This document shows, piece by piece, positions 25,161 through 34,863 of a stretch of 35,035 nucleotides of DNA. Position 1 is the first letter of the stretch; each line of letters opens with the position of its first letter. This DNA comes from Lachnospiraceae bacterium (GTDB lineage: Bacteria > Bacillota > Clostridia > Lachnospirales > Lachnospiraceae). Made by a program: the position numbers and the translations under genes. The stretch spans positions 1 through 35,035 of the forward strand of contig JAIEDW010000258.1 in the NCBI GenBank assembly GCA_029067805.1, given 5' to 3'. The notes under the pieces were generated by a model. That model was not told where the DNA came from, searched no databases, and was given only the letters and a program-made list of their open reading frames with translations.

Positions 25161-28034
25161 ATGAACAAAGAACAGCTAAAGATGTTGCCGAAAGGAGAGT
25201 TAATCAAAATTCGGGGCGCAAATGAGCATAATCTGAAAAATATTAATGTAGATATCCCAAGAAATAAGTTTGTGGTGCTGACGGGACTTTCCGGCTCGGG
25301 AAAGTCGTCGCTTGCGTTTGATACCATTTATGCGGAGGGACAGCGTCGATATATGGAATCGCTGTCTTCTTACGCAAGACAGTTTTTGGGACAGATGGAA
25401 AAGCCGAATGTTGAGAGCATTGAGGGACTTTCTCCCGCAATTTCCATCGATCAGAAATCCACGAACCGAAATCCGCGCTCGACGGTCGGAACAGTTACGG
25501 AGATATATGATTATTTCAGACTCCTGTATGCACGTATCGGCATTCCCCACTGTCCTAACTGCGGCAGGGAAATCAAGCGTCAGACCATCGACCAGATCAC
25601 GGATCAGATCATGGAACTGAAAGAGGGAACCCGTATTCAACTGATGGCACCCGTTGTCAGGGGAAGAAAAGGCGAGCACGCAAAGGTGCTCGAGCGGGCA
25701 AAGAAGAGCGGATATATCCGCGTACGCATTGACGGAAACATGTATGAACTCTCAGAGGAGATTAAGCTTGAGAAAAACATTAAGCACAATATTGAGATTG
25801 TTGTGGACAGACTTGTCGTGAAAGAGGGCATTGAGCGGCGTCTTACGGATTCGGTTGAAAATGTCATGGCGCTTTCGGACGGTCTTTTGCTTGTCGATGT
25901 GATAGACGGCGAAACAATGAATTTTTCGGACAGCTTTTCGTGTCCGGATTGCGGTATCAGTATTGATGAGGTGGAGCCGAGAAGTTTTTCTTTCAACAAT
26001 CCTTTTGGCGCCTGTCCGGAGTGTTTTGGACTTGGCTATAAAATGGAGTTTGATACGGACCTGATGATACCCGATAAAAGTATCAGCATCAATGATGGTG
26101 CGATTACAGTAATCGGGTGGCAGTCGTGTACGGACAAGAGCAGTTTTACGAATGCGGTTTTACAGGCATTGAGTGAGGCATATCATTTTTCGCTTGATAC
26201 ACCGTTTGAGCAGCTCTCGGATGAGATACAGGATATGCTCATTAACGGAACGGGTGGAAAAGAAGTCATTGTTTATTATAAAGGGCAGCGTGGCGAGGGC
26301 AGATATCCGATTGCCTTTGAAGGATTGATCAAGAATGTGGAGCGAAGATATCGGGAAACCTCATCGGAAACGATGAAGAGCGAGTATGAAACTTTTATGC
26401 GTATCACGCCCTGTAAAGAGTGCGGCGGAAAGCGTTTGAAAAAGAGTTCGCTGGCAGTGACGGTCTGTGATAAAAATATTTATGAGATTACCTCGCTATC
26501 CATTAACGGTTTGTACAATTTTCTCGATACAATGGAGCTTACGAAGCAGCAGCAGCTTATCGGAAAGCGCATTTTGAAAGAAATTAAGGCACGCGTGGGA
26601 TTTCTCGCAAGTGTGGGATTGGAGTATTTAAGTCTTGCAAGAGGCACGGCATCGCTTTCGGGCGGTGAGGCACAGCGAATTCGACTTGCGACGCAGATTG
26701 GTTCGGGACTTGTGGGTGTTTGTTATATTCTTGACGAGCCAAGTATTGGTCTGCATCAGCGCGACAACGATAAACTGATTGCGGCGCTCAAAAATTTACA
26801 GGAGCTCGGCAATACGCTGATTGTCGTGGAACATGACGAGGATACGATGTTTGCGGCAGATCATGTGATCGATATCGGACCTGGTGCGGGAGAGCACGGC
26901 GGAGAAGTTGTGGCAGAGGGAACAGCACAGGAAATTATGCAGGTGGAGAACTCTATTACGGGACAGTATCTTTGCGGAAAGTTGCAGATACCTGTGCCGA
27001 AGACGAGAAGAAAACCGACAGGCTGGCTTACTGTAAAAGGTGCGGCGGAGAATAACTTAAAAAATATCGATGTCAAATTTCCACTTGGCGTGTTTACCTG
27101 TGTGACGGGTGTTTCGGGTTCGGGAAAATCATCGCTTGTCAATGAAATATTATATAAATATCTGGCGAAAAAATTAAACCGGGCGCGTACGATTCCCGGA
27201 AAATTCAAAAAAATTGAGGGTGTGGAGCAGCTTGACAAGGTTATCAATATTGACCAGTCACCGATCGGCAGAACGCCGCGCTCCAATCCCGCGACCTATA
27301 CAGGTGTGTTTGACCAGATCCGCGATCTTTTTGCGTCGACGATGGACGCAAAGGCAAGAGGATATGCGAAAGGACGTTTCAGCTTTAATGTTAAGGGCGG
27401 ACGCTGCGAGGCGTGCGGCGGGGATGGTATTATCAAAATCGAGATGCACTTTTTGCCCGATGTGTATGTTCCTTGCGAGGTATGTCAAGGGAAACGCTAT
27501 AATCGGGAAACGCTGGAAGTGAAATATAAGGGAAAGAGCATTTATGATGTGCTCGACATGACTGTGGAGGAGGCATTGCCGTTTTTTGAACCTGTTCCTT
27601 CTATTAAAAGGAAGATTGAAACGCTCTACGATGTCGGACTTTCCTATATCAAGCTTGGTCAGCCATCAACAACGCTTTCGGGCGGCGAGGCGCAGCGCAT
27701 TAAGCTTGCGACGGAATTAAGCCGCAGGAGCACGGGAAAGACAATCTACATCCTTGACGAGCCTACAACGGGACTTCACTTTGCTGATGTGCATAAGCTT
27801 GTGGAAATCCTGCAGCGACTTGCGGAGGGCGGAAACACAGTTGTTGTGATCGAACATAATCTGGATGTGATCAAAACCGCCGATTATATTATTGATATCG
27901 GTCCCGAGGGCGGTGACGGTGGTGGCACGGTAATTGCCGAGGGAACACCCGAATCGATTGCGAAGGATAAAAATTCATATACGGGGATTTATGTAAACAA
28001 GATGCTCGAACGGGCAAAAAATGGCACCAAATAG
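25161..28034 (+). CDS. uvrA: excinuclease ABC subunit A
   Basis: DNA-damage-recognising ATPase of nucleotide excision repair. 957 residues, full length. Two ABC modules: the first Walker A is [16 protein letters not shown], the second is [16 protein letters not shown]. Signatures are [18 protein letters not shown] and [18 protein letters not shown], each followed by an ILDEP Walker B. Zinc sites: CPDC/CPEC flanking residues ~260–290, and CEAC/CEVC in the second half around the DNA-contact loop. AAAGGAG lies ~13 bases before the ATG. Directly after its stop begins the promoter region of mbl; no intrinsic terminator is seen. Confidence 0.98.
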   Translation: MNKEQLKMLPKGELIKIRGANEHNLKNINVDIPRNKFVVLTGLSGSGKSSLAFDTIYAEGQRRYMESLSSYARQFLGQMEKPNVESIEGLSPAISIDQKSTNRNPRSTVGTVTEIYDYFRLLYARIGIPHCPNCGREIKRQTIDQITDQIMELKEGTRIQLMAPVVRGRKGEHAKVLERAKKSGYIRVRIDGNMYELSEEIKLEKNIKHNIEIVVDRLVVKEGIERRLTDSVENVMALSDGLLLVDVIDGETMNFSDSFSCPDCGISIDEVEPRSFSFNNPFGACPECFGLGYKMEFDTDLMIPDKSISINDGAITVIGWQSCTDKSSFTNAVLQALSEAYHFSLDTPFEQLSDEIQDMLINGTGGKEVIVYYKGQRGEGRYPIAFEGLIKNVERRYRETSSETMKSEYETFMRITPCKECGGKRLKKSSLAVTVCDKNIYEITSLSINGLYNFLDTMELTKQQQLIGKRILKEIKARVGFLASVGLEYLSLARGTASLSGGEAQRIRLATQIGSGLVGVCYILDEPSIGLHQRDNDKLIAALKNLQELGNTLIVVEHDEDTMFAADHVIDIGPGAGEHGGEVVAEGTAQEIMQVENSITGQYLCGKLQIPVPKTRRKPTGWLTVKGAAENNLKNIDVKFPLGVFTCVTGVSGSGKSSLVNEILYKYLAKKLNRARTIPGKFKKIEGVEQLDKVINIDQSPIGRTPRSNPATYTGVFDQIRDLFASTMDAKARGYAKGRFSFNVKGGRCEACGGDGIIKIEMHFLPDVYVPCEVCQGKRYNRETLEVKYKGKSIYDVLDMTVEEALPFFEPVPSIKRKIETLYDVGLSYIKLGQPSTTLSGGEAQRIKLATELSRRSTGKTIYILDEPTTGLHFADVHKLVEILQRLAEGGNTVVVIEHNLDVIKTADYIIDIGPEGGDGGGTVIAEGTPESIAKDKNSYTGIYVNKMLERAKNGTK

Positions 28035-28037
28035 ACC

Positions 28038-28065
28038 TAAAGTATTGTAAAACAGCCACCGATAT
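28038..28065 (+). promoter_or_regulatory. candidate sigma-D (FliA-type) promoter of the mbl–flagellar rod operon
   Basis: TAAA (28038–28041), a 16-base spacer, then ACCGATAT (28058–28065). The sigma-D consensus TAAA–N14-16–GCCGATAT is met with one mismatch. It starts 3 bases after the uvrA stop and ~200 bases before mbl, upstream of a sigma-A promoter. Genes ahead (flhO, flhP, flgJ-like) are flagellar, so sigma-D control would make sense. Confidence 0.55.
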
Positions 28066-28107
28066 ATAAATTGTATAAGTGTTTTGAAAAAAAAGCGATA
28101 AACCCCT

Positions 28108-28135
28108 TTGAAAAATGGACAATTTAGGTTATAAT
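28108..28135 (+). promoter_or_regulatory. sigma-A promoter of mbl
   Basis: TTGAAA (28108–28113), a 16-base spacer and a consensus TATAAT (28130–28135), the best sigma-A match in the window. It would give a ~125-base leader before the mbl ATG at 28267. The second half of the leader contains a small hairpin (28203–28216) and the ribosome binding site AAAGGGG. Confidence 0.7.
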
Positions 28136-28202
28136 AGTCTGGTTAGTAGTTTAGATTGCGAATAATGGCAATACTATAATGATTAAGATTATCACATTTA
28201 AC

Positions 28203-28216
28203 TGCCGGATAAGGCA
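28203..28216 (+). promoter_or_regulatory. small hairpin with GGA loop in the mbl leader (possible CsrA site)
   Basis: TGCC–GGATAA–GGCA: a four-base-pair stem with a GGA-containing hexaloop, 50 bases upstream of the mbl ATG. CsrA recognises GGA in hairpin loops and regulates flagellar genes in Firmicutes. The core CGGATAAGG recurs at 30129–30137, close to the flhP ribosome binding site. The stem is short, so this is speculative. Confidence 0.2.
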
Positions 28217-28266
28217 TGTGTTAAAATAAAAATCTGAAAGTTTCCGTTAAGAAAGGGGCAGCAGTA

Positions 28267-29262
28267 ATGCAGTATACAGATATTGGAATTGATTTGGGAA
28301 CCGCTAGTATCTTAGTTTATATCAGAGGAAAAGGTGTCGTTTTAAAGGAGCCTTCTGTGGTAGCGTTTGACCGTGACACCGACAAAATAAAGGCGATCGG
28401 AGAAGACGCGCGTCTGATGCTGGGAAGAACTCCCGGAAATATTGTAGCCGTTAGACCGTTAAGACAGGGTGTAATCTCTGATTATAAGGTCACGGAACAG
28501 ATGATGAAACACTTTATTCAGAAAGCGCTTGGAAGAAAAACTTTCCGCAAACCGATTATCGCGGTGTGCGTACCGAGCGGCGTTACCGAGGTAGAGAAGA
28601 AAGCAGTTGAAGATGCGACATATCAGGCGGGCGCAAGAGATGTGAAGATTATCGAGGAGCCAATCGCGGCGGCGATTGGAGCGGGAATCGACATTTCAAA
28701 GCCTTGCGGCAACATGATTGTCGATATCGGCGGTGGAACTTCCGATATTGCGGTTATTTCTCTTGGCGGTACCGTAGTCAGCGCGTCGATTAAAATTGCG
28801 GGTGACGATTTCGATGAAGCAATCGTGCGTTACATGAGAAAGAAACACAATCTTTTGATTGGTGAGCGGACGGCAGAGGATATTAAAATAAAAATCGGCT
28901 CGGCGTTTAAGCGGGCGGAAGTGGATTATATGGATGTCAGAGGACGAAATCTTGTGACGGGACTTCCAAAGACCATTAGAGTATCTTCCGAGGAAACAGA
29001 GGAGGCGCTTCGCGAAACGACGGCGCAGATCATTGACACGATTCATAGTGTGTTGGAAAAGACGCCGCCCGAGCTTGCGGCGGATATCGCAGACCGTGGT
29101 ATTGTGCTGACGGGAGGCGGAAGCCTCTTGCGGGGTCTGGAGGATTTGATTGAATCAAGAACAGGTATCAACACCATGACTGCCGAGGATCCCATGACAG
29201 CGGTTGCGGTTGGTACAGGAAAATATGTTGAATTTTTGGCGGGTGCCAGAGAAGAAATCTAA
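28267..29262 (+). CDS. mbl: rod-shape-determining actin homologue (Mbl/MreB family)
   Basis: Actin-like ATPase that forms membrane-associated filaments and directs lateral wall synthesis. 331 residues. Phosphate 1 motif DIGIDLGTASILVY, VCVPSGVTEVEKKA, RDVKIIEEPIAAAIGAG, phosphate 2 MIVDIGGGTSDIAVI, and adenosine motif IVLTGGGSLLRGLEDL are all intact. I call it Mbl rather than MreB because it sits upstream of two flagellar rod-type genes, as in Bacillus mbl–flhO–flhP, and is not followed by mreC/mreD. Preceded by AAAGGGG and tandem promoter-like sites. Confidence 0.93.
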   Translation: MQYTDIGIDLGTASILVYIRGKGVVLKEPSVVAFDRDTDKIKAIGEDARLMLGRTPGNIVAVRPLRQGVISDYKVTEQMMKHFIQKALGRKTFRKPIIAVCVPSGVTEVEKKAVEDATYQAGARDVKIIEEPIAAAIGAGIDISKPCGNMIVDIGGGTSDIAVISLGGTVVSASIKIAGDDFDEAIVRYMRKKHNLLIGERTAEDIKIKIGSAFKRAEVDYMDVRGRNLVTGLPKTIRVSSEETEEALRETTAQIIDTIHSVLEKTPPELAADIADRGIVLTGGGSLLRGLEDLIESRTGINTMTAEDPMTAVAVGTGKYVEFLAGAREEI

Positions 29263-29293
29263 TTTCCGATTACGAAAGGAGTACAGAAAGACA

Positions 29294-30070
29294 ATGCTTA
29301 GAGGTTTATACACAGCCTATACGGGAATGCTGAATGAACAGTATCGAATGGATATTATGTCAAATAACCTTGCAAACGCAGATACGACAGGCTTTAAAAA
29401 GGAAGGCTCTACCAGTCAGGCGTACGATGAGGTCATGGCAGTGAAAATCAAGGATTTGTCGGAGAATCCCAATGTTCCGAAACGCTTGGGAAAAATGAGT
29501 CTTGGCGTAAAGATCGGAGAAACATTTACCGATTTTTCACAGGGGTCCTTAAGAATCACGGATAATACTTATGATCTGGCGATTGGCGGAAATGGATTTT
29601 ATAACATTGAGTTTACCAATAAGGCGGGAGAAACCTCTACGAAATATACAAGAGACGGTGGCTTTACCCTTACGAAGGAAGGGTATCTTGTGACAAAGGA
29701 CGGCGACTATGTACTTGGTGAGAACGGAAGAATACAGGTTTCCACGACAGCGGCAGAAACGATTATTGATCGTGACGGAAGTATCTATCAGGACGGAAAT
29801 CTTGTTACAAAGATAAAGGTTACAGAATTTGAGGACACCAATTATCTGACACATTACGGTGAGACGATGTGGGACGCAAAGGAAGGCGCAGTATCTCATG
29901 ATGTTGAGAACCCGAATATCTATCAGGGTTATTTGGAAATGTCCAATGCGAATGTCGTTAAGGAAATGGTAAACATGATTACGATTTCCAGACAGTATGA
30001 GGCAAATCAGAAAATGATCACGACTTATGACGATACCTTAGAGCAATCAATACAGTTAATTAAATTATAA
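29294..30070 (+). CDS. flhO: flagellar basal-body rod protein FlhO (FlgF/FlgG family)
   Basis: Component of the distal flagellar rod or rod-hook region, exported by the flagellar type III system. 258 residues from ATG 29294, preceded by AAAGGAG at 29276. A longer frame begins in the mbl gene but lacks a signal. The N-terminal Flg_bb_rod motif is MLRGLYTAYTGMLNEQYRMD then SNNLANADTTGFKKEG. The C-terminal family motif reads NIYQGYLEMSNANVVKEMVN followed by SRQYEANQKMITTYDD. No signal peptide, as expected. First of two tandem FlgG-like genes, as in Bacillus flhO–flhP. Confidence 0.92.
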   Translation: MLRGLYTAYTGMLNEQYRMDIMSNNLANADTTGFKKEGSTSQAYDEVMAVKIKDLSENPNVPKRLGKMSLGVKIGETFTDFSQGSLRITDNTYDLAIGGNGFYNIEFTNKAGETSTKYTRDGGFTLTKEGYLVTKDGDYVLGENGRIQVSTTAAETIIDRDGSIYQDGNLVTKIKVTEFEDTNYLTHYGETMWDAKEGAVSHDVENPNIYQGYLEMSNANVVKEMVNMITISRQYEANQKMITTYDDTLEQSIQLIKL

Positions 30071-30151
30071 TATAGCGTTATAGAGCGAAAACAGTGAGAA
30101 GCAACAGTTTGTGGTCGGTTTTAACGGTCGGATAAGGAATGGAGGATTCAA

Positions 30152-30973
30152 ATGGTACGATCATTATGGACAGGTGCAACGGGAATGATTGCACAGCAGT
30201 TAAATGTAGACAATATTGCACATAATCTCTCAAATGTCAATACGACGGGTTACAAGTCGGAGGCAATGGAGTTTAAATCATTGTTGTATCAGACGATACA
30301 GACCAAGAGCACAACGGCGAATATGGAGCACAAGCCGATTGGAGCAGAGGTGGGGCTTGGTGTAAGAAATTCATCAATTACGTCTATTTTCACACAGGGA
30401 AGTCTTTTGGAAACGCCGGGCGAAGCGAATTTCGCGATTGCCGGAAAGGGATTCTTTGCAGTGAAGGGTGCGGACGGCGAAACAACCTATTATACGCGAA
30501 ATGGTAATTTTGAATTTGCAATCGGTTCGGAAGGACTTATCTTGACAACTTCAGACGGACTTCCAGTGCTTGATGTTGACGGGGAATCGATTATCATTGA
30601 AGACGAAGATGTGGTAGTCAGCAAGATTGCGGTATCAAGGGACGGTACACTGATGTATCCCGATGACAATAATGTTTTGCAGAGCATGGATATGACAATC
30701 GGACTGTGGCAGTTTAACAATCCGGGGGGACTCAGCAAAGAGGGCGACAGCCTTTTCATAGAAACTGATGCAAGCGGTGAGGCGATGAACGAGGCAGAAA
30801 ATGACGATCTGCCCAAGAGCAAGATCATACAGGGTTACCTCGAAGGTTCCAATGTGCAGGTTGCGGATGAGATGGTAAACCTGATCGTGGCACAGAGAGC
30901 ATATGAGATGAACTCAAAGGTTATCACAACTTCGGACGAAATGCTGCAGCAGGCAAACCAGCTGAAGCGCTAA
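30152..30973 (+). CDS. flhP: flagellar basal-body rod protein FlhP (FlgG family)
   Basis: Second rod protein, 273 residues, close to Bacillus FlhP (269). N-terminal MVRSLWTGATGMIAQQLNVD then HNLSNVNTTGYKSEAM. The middle D1-like region contains ANFAIAGKGFFAVKG, a strong FlgG/FlgF landmark. The C-terminal motif is IQGYLEGSNVQVADEMVNLI then AQRAYEMNSKVITTSDEML. GGAGG lies 9 bases before the ATG. It is 81 bases after flhO with no promoter seen, so cotranscription is likely. Could equally be annotated flgG. Confidence 0.93.
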   Translation: MVRSLWTGATGMIAQQLNVDNIAHNLSNVNTTGYKSEAMEFKSLLYQTIQTKSTTANMEHKPIGAEVGLGVRNSSITSIFTQGSLLETPGEANFAIAGKGFFAVKGADGETTYYTRNGNFEFAIGSEGLILTTSDGLPVLDVDGESIIIEDEDVVVSKIAVSRDGTLMYPDDNNVLQSMDMTIGLWQFNNPGGLSKEGDSLFIETDASGEAMNEAENDDLPKSKIIQGYLEGSNVQVADEMVNLIVAQRAYEMNSKVITTSDEMLQQANQLKR

Positions 30974-30997
30974 CGGAAAGGATAGGGATTAGTTGAT

Positions 30998-31384
30998 ATG
31001 GATATCGGTGGAGTAGGTTCCGTATACGCTGATTACATGGCAAGTCAGGTGTCATCGACAAAAGCGGATACCATTAAGAATAAAATTGAAAACAGTGCCG
31101 GAGCAGCGAACGAAGAGGAACTGTTGGATGCTTGCAAGCAATTTGAATCTTACTTCTTAGAACAAGTGTTCAAGGAAATGCTGAAAACGACAAAGGTATT
31201 TTCGGATGACGATGAGAACGGTTATGCCTCAAAGATGGTAGATTACTTTAAGGATTCTGCGGTTCAGCATCTTTGTGAACAGGCGACATCGGGGGACGGC
31301 TTGGGACTTGCAAATATGCTTTATGAACAGATGAAACGAAACTACGGCATTGGAGTGGAGGTTCTTTTGCCGGAGGAAGTATAA
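30998..31384 (+). CDS. flgJ: FlgJ-type rod-binding protein (no muramidase domain)
   Basis: 128 residues. The core LLDACKQFESYFLEQVFKEM, then ASKMVDYFKDSAVQHLCEQ and GDGLGLANMLYEQMKR, is the rod-binding domain found at the N-terminus of FlgJ, where it caps and assists assembly of the rod. The C-terminal muramidase domain of proteobacterial FlgJ is absent, as in most Firmicutes. Located 24 bases after flhP, so rod subunits and their assembly factor are made together. A hairpin downstream closes the flagellar part of the transcript. Confidence 0.88.
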   Translation: MDIGGVGSVYADYMASQVSSTKADTIKNKIENSAGAANEEELLDACKQFESYFLEQVFKEMLKTTKVFSDDDENGYASKMVDYFKDSAVQHLCEQATSGDGLGLANMLYEQMKRNYGIGVEVLLPEEV

Positions 31385-31398
31385 AAACGAAAAAATGC

Positions 31399-31427
31399 AG
31401 CCGAACCCGATTTAGGGCTCGGCTCTT
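31399..31427 (+). terminator. imperfect hairpin, probable terminator or attenuator
   Basis: 10-base arms at 31399–31408 (AGCCGAACCC) and 31415–31424 with one mismatch and a 6-base loop, followed by only CTTTC. The weak T-run suggests partial read-through into recD2, whose ribosome binding site begins 11 bases later. Confidence 0.5.
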
Positions 31428-31448
31428 TCGATATAAGGAGGAACGTGT

Positions 31449-33689
31449 TTGGAAGTACTAAAGGGCTTCGTGGAGCACATCATCTATAAAAATCCGCAAA
31501 ATGGCTATGGTGTCATCAATCTGGTGGCGGGAGAGATGGAGATTACTTGTACGGGAATCTTTACAAACCTTGATGAGGGGGAGTGTATCGAGGCGGAGGG
31601 CGCTTATGTGGAACATGCTGTCTACGGCAGACAGTTTAAGGCGGACAGCTTTCGGGTCGTGCCGCCCGAGGACGCTGTGGCGGTGGAAAGGTATCTGGGC
31701 TCGGGCGCGATCAAGGGAGTCGGCGCTGCGCTTGCGGCGCGGATCGTGCGGCGTTTTGGGGATGATACGTTTCGGATTATCGAAGAGGAACCGCACAGGC
31801 TTGCCGAGATTAAGGGAATCAGTGAAAAAAAGGCAAGGGAAATTGCGGAACAGGTGGAGGAGAAAAAGGATGTGCGTGAGGCGATGATCTTTCTTCAGCG
31901 ATACGGCATTTCCAATGCGCTTGCAATTAAAATCTATAAGCAGTACGGCATGGAACTCTATAAAGTGATGAAAGAAAATCCCTATAAGCTTGCGGAGGAC
32001 GTGTCGGGAATCGGCTTTCGCATCGCAGATGAGATTGCCGCTAAAATCGGGATTCATACGGACTCGGACTATCGGATCAGAAGCGGTATGTTATATGCGC
32101 TTTTACAGGCGGGCGCGGAAGGGCATGTATATCTGCCAAAGGAGATTCTTCTGGAGAAATCCGCCGCAATGCTGGAACTGACCGAAGAACAGATTGCGCC
32201 GCAGCTTGACAATCTTGCAATCGATCGCAAGATCATCATCAAGGAAAAGGACGGTGCGCAGTGTGTTTACAGCAACAGCGCGTATTATGCCGAGTTAAAC
32301 TGTGCGCGTATGCTCTTTGAATTGCAAAATGCGTTTGGCGATTCCGATGTGCTGACAAAGGTTGAGCGGGACCGGTTAGAGGATCGCATCGGAAGGCTGG
32401 AAGTTGCGGGCAATATGGAGCTTGACGCGCTGCAAAAAAAAGCGGTCATCAATGCTGTGGAAAACGGCATCTTTATCTTGTCGGGCGGACCGGGAACGGG
32501 AAAGACGACGACGATCAATATGATCATACGCTATTTTGAGGACGAAGGGCTGGACATCTTTCTCGCGGCGCCTACGGGACGCGCGGCAAAGCGCATGACG
32601 GAGGCGACGGGATTTGAGGCGAAGACAATCCACAGGCTTTTAGAACTGAATGGCGCTGTGTCGGACGACGATCGGGCATCAGCGGTGCATTTTGAAAAGA
32701 ATGAGCTGAATCCGCTCGAGGCGGACGTGATTATTATCGATGAGATGTCCATGGTGGATATCTATCTTTTTCAATCACTCTTAAAGGCAGTGGCACCGGG
32801 AACAAGGTTAATTATGGTGGGTGACAGAAACCAGCTTCCGTCCGTGGGGGCAGGACAGGTGTTGAAAGACTTGATGGAGAGCGGAAAGATTGCGTCGGTC
32901 GTGCTGTCTAAAATCTTTCGGCAGGCGGGGGAGAGCGACATTGTCGTAAATGCCCATCGGATCAATGCAGGGGAGGAAATTCAACTTGACAATAAGAGTC
33001 GCGATTTCTTCTTTTTGGAACGCGATAACGTCAATGTGATCTATAAACATATGATTTTGCTGATTACAGAAAAACTTCCCAACTATGTTAAATCCGGTAT
33101 GTATGACATTCAAGTACTTACACCCATGCGAAAGGGACCGCTTGGCGTCGAAACGTTAAACGGAATTCTGCAGCAGTATCTGAATCCGCCGTCACCCGAA
33201 AAGACGGAGCTGGTGCATGGTGATGGTGTGTTTCGGCTTGGCGATAAGGTGATGCAGATTAAAAATAATTATCAGCTTGAGTGGGAAGTTGTCAGCAAGT
33301 ATGGGATCGCAATCGACAGTGGACAAGGGATTTTTAACGGAGATGTCGGAATGATAAAGGAAATCAACGAAACGGCAAAAACCGTAGTGGTGGAATATGA
33401 TGATTTGCGGCGTGTTACGTATCCGGTGGGTGGACTTGACGAGATTGAGCTTGCGTACGCGATCACAATCCATAAATCACAGGGAAGCGAGTATCCGGCG
33501 GTCATTATGCCGCTGCTTGCGGGACCGAAAATGCTTTTTAACAGAAATCTTTTGTATACAGGTGTTACGAGGGCAAAGAACTGCGTGACGATACTTGGAA
33601 GCCGCGATACCGTAAAACAAATGATCGCGAATGAGAATGAGCAGAAACGATATACGGGGTTAAAGGACAGAATATGCGAGATGTTTTGA
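31449..33689 (+). CDS. recD2: RecD2-type ATP-dependent DNA helicase
   Basis: 5'-3' helicase of the RecBC-independent RecD2 group, implicated in replication fork maintenance and mismatch repair. 746 residues, normal. Start is TTG 31449 with AAGGAGG 7 bases upstream; no in-frame ATG is nearby and the family N-terminus (EVLKGFVEHIIYKNPQNGY) fits. Residues ~75–240 are the helix-hairpin-helix region typical of RecD2 (AIKGVGAALAARIVRRFG, AEIKGISEKKAREIAEQ). Helicase motifs: Walker A GGPGTGKTTTI, motif II VIIIDEMSMVD, motif III VGDRNQLPSVGAGQVL, and late YAITIHKSQGSEYPAVIMPL. comF overlaps its end by 16 bases. Confidence 0.96.
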   Translation: MEVLKGFVEHIIYKNPQNGYGVINLVAGEMEITCTGIFTNLDEGECIEAEGAYVEHAVYGRQFKADSFRVVPPEDAVAVERYLGSGAIKGVGAALAARIVRRFGDDTFRIIEEEPHRLAEIKGISEKKAREIAEQVEEKKDVREAMIFLQRYGISNALAIKIYKQYGMELYKVMKENPYKLAEDVSGIGFRIADEIAAKIGIHTDSDYRIRSGMLYALLQAGAEGHVYLPKEILLEKSAAMLELTEEQIAPQLDNLAIDRKIIIKEKDGAQCVYSNSAYYAELNCARMLFELQNAFGDSDVLTKVERDRLEDRIGRLEVAGNMELDALQKKAVINAVENGIFILSGGPGTGKTTTINMIIRYFEDEGLDIFLAAPTGRAAKRMTEATGFEAKTIHRLLELNGAVSDDDRASAVHFEKNELNPLEADVIIIDEMSMVDIYLFQSLLKAVAPGTRLIMVGDRNQLPSVGAGQVLKDLMESGKIASVVLSKIFRQAGESDIVVNAHRINAGEEIQLDNKSRDFFFLERDNVNVIYKHMILLITEKLPNYVKSGMYDIQVLTPMRKGPLGVETLNGILQQYLNPPSPEKTELVHGDGVFRLGDKVMQIKNNYQLEWEVVSKYGIAIDSGQGIFNGDVGMIKEINETAKTVVVEYDDLRRVTYPVGGLDEIELAYAITIHKSQGSEYPAVIMPLLAGPKMLFNRNLLYTGVTRAKNCVTILGSRDTVKQMIANENEQKRYTGLKDRICEMF

Positions 33690-34381
33690 TCAATTTACTG
33701 TTTCCGTTGCGATGTCCCGTCTGTGATGACATTGTGCCGTCGGGAGAGGGGAAGGTCTGCCGGACATGCCGACCGAAAATACGCTATATTTTAGAACCGA
33801 CATGTCGTAAGTGTGGCAGACAGCTGAACGATAATGCAGATGTTTTTTGCGCGGAATGTGAAAAAACAAAGCATATATTTGACAGTGGCGTTGCACTCTA
33901 TGATTATCAGAGTATAAAAAAGAGTATCTATCGTTTTAAGTACAAGGGACGTTGTGAATACGCAGATTTTTATGCGGAGGATATTTACAGGCATTTAAAA
34001 GACGAAATACAGAGCATGAATGCAGATGCAATTGTTCCGGTACCGCTTCATGCATCAAGAAAAAGGAGCCGCGGCTACAATCAGGCAGAGCTGATCGCAA
34101 AGCGTTTGTCAAGGCTTACAGGCATTCCGATGCAGAAAAATCTGGTCAAAAGAATCAAAAAAACAGTGCCTCAAAAACAACTGGATTTACGCGGAAGGCA
34201 AAATAATTTGAAAAAGGCTTTCAATATTAATCCAAATGTTGTAAAATTAAATCAGACAATGATTCTCGTTGATGATATTTATACAACGGGCAGCACGATT
34301 GACGCTGTGGCGTATGAACTGAAGCGTCGGGGTGTAAAGACAGTTTATTTTATCGCCTTATGTATCGGAGAGAGCATGTAG
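33674..34381 (+). CDS. comF: ComF family protein (phosphoribosyltransferase-like)
   Basis: 235 residues. The N-terminal double zinc ribbon has four CxxC pairs: CPVC, CRTC, CRKC and CAEC within the first ~65 residues. The C-terminal type I phosphoribosyltransferase fold carries the PRPP loop MILVDDIYTTGST, and VPVPLHASRKRSRGYNQAEL, the strongest ComFC landmark. In Bacillus ComFC is needed for DNA uptake during transformation, acting in the cytoplasm with ComFA. No comFA is seen here. It starts inside the recD2 end and precedes yvyF, the same order as Bacillus comFC–yvyF. Confidence 0.93.
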   Translation: MRDVLINLLFPLRCPVCDDIVPSGEGKVCRTCRPKIRYILEPTCRKCGRQLNDNADVFCAECEKTKHIFDSGVALYDYQSIKKSIYRFKYKGRCEYADFYAEDIYRHLKDEIQSMNADAIVPVPLHASRKRSRGYNQAELIAKRLSRLTGIPMQKNLVKRIKKTVPQKQLDLRGRQNNLKKAFNINPNVVKLNQTMILVDDIYTTGSTIDAVAYELKRRGVKTVYFIALCIGESM

Positions 34382-34422
34382 ATACGATAAGATGTGACAC
34401 TATCGAAATGGAGGGAATTTGA

Positions 34423-34839
34423 ATGAACGTAAGAAATTGCAGAAAGTGCGGAAAATTGTTTAACCATATTGTGGGAATGCCGATATGCCCCGCATGTAAA
34501 GAGGCGCTTGAGAATAAATTTCAAGAGGTAAAGAAATATATTCGGGAGAATCGTCAGGCGGATATCAGAGAGGTTGCGGAGGCATGTGAGGTTGAAGTCA
34601 GCCAGATCCAGCAGTGGATCAGAGAGGACCGCCTTGAGTTTGCAGAGGATTCACCTGTAAAGCTTCCCTGTGAGAACTGCGGAGAGATGATCCGATCAGG
34701 CAAATATTGCGAAAAATGTAAGCGGGATATGGCAAACAATCTTTCCAACGCGATCGAGAAACCCAAGCTGGTTATTGAGCCGCCGAAAAAGACGCAGCCT
34801 TCGGGAAATAAGATGCGTTTCCTTGACCGTGATATGTAA
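34423..34839 (+). CDS. yvyF: YvyF-family flagellar operon protein
   Basis: 138 residues of the YvyF (TIGR03826-type) family found in flagellar operons of Firmicutes. The N-terminal zinc-ribbon motif is CRKCGKLFNHIVGMPICPAC. A helical segment (ADIREVAEACEVEVSQIQQW) looks like a MerR-type or small winged helix that could contact DNA. A second CxxC pair follows: CENCGEMIRSGKYCEKC. The C-terminus is basic and disordered-looking. Function is unproven; Bacillus YvyF lies just before flgM and may act as a regulator. GGAGG lies ~7 bases before the ATG. Confidence 0.9.
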   Translation: MNVRNCRKCGKLFNHIVGMPICPACKEALENKFQEVKKYIRENRQADIREVAEACEVEVSQIQQWIREDRLEFAEDSPVKLPCENCGEMIRSGKYCEKCKRDMANNLSNAIEKPKLVIEPPKKTQPSGNKMRFLDRDM

Positions 34840-34863
34840 TGTGTGAGGTAACAGAGGGTTTGT

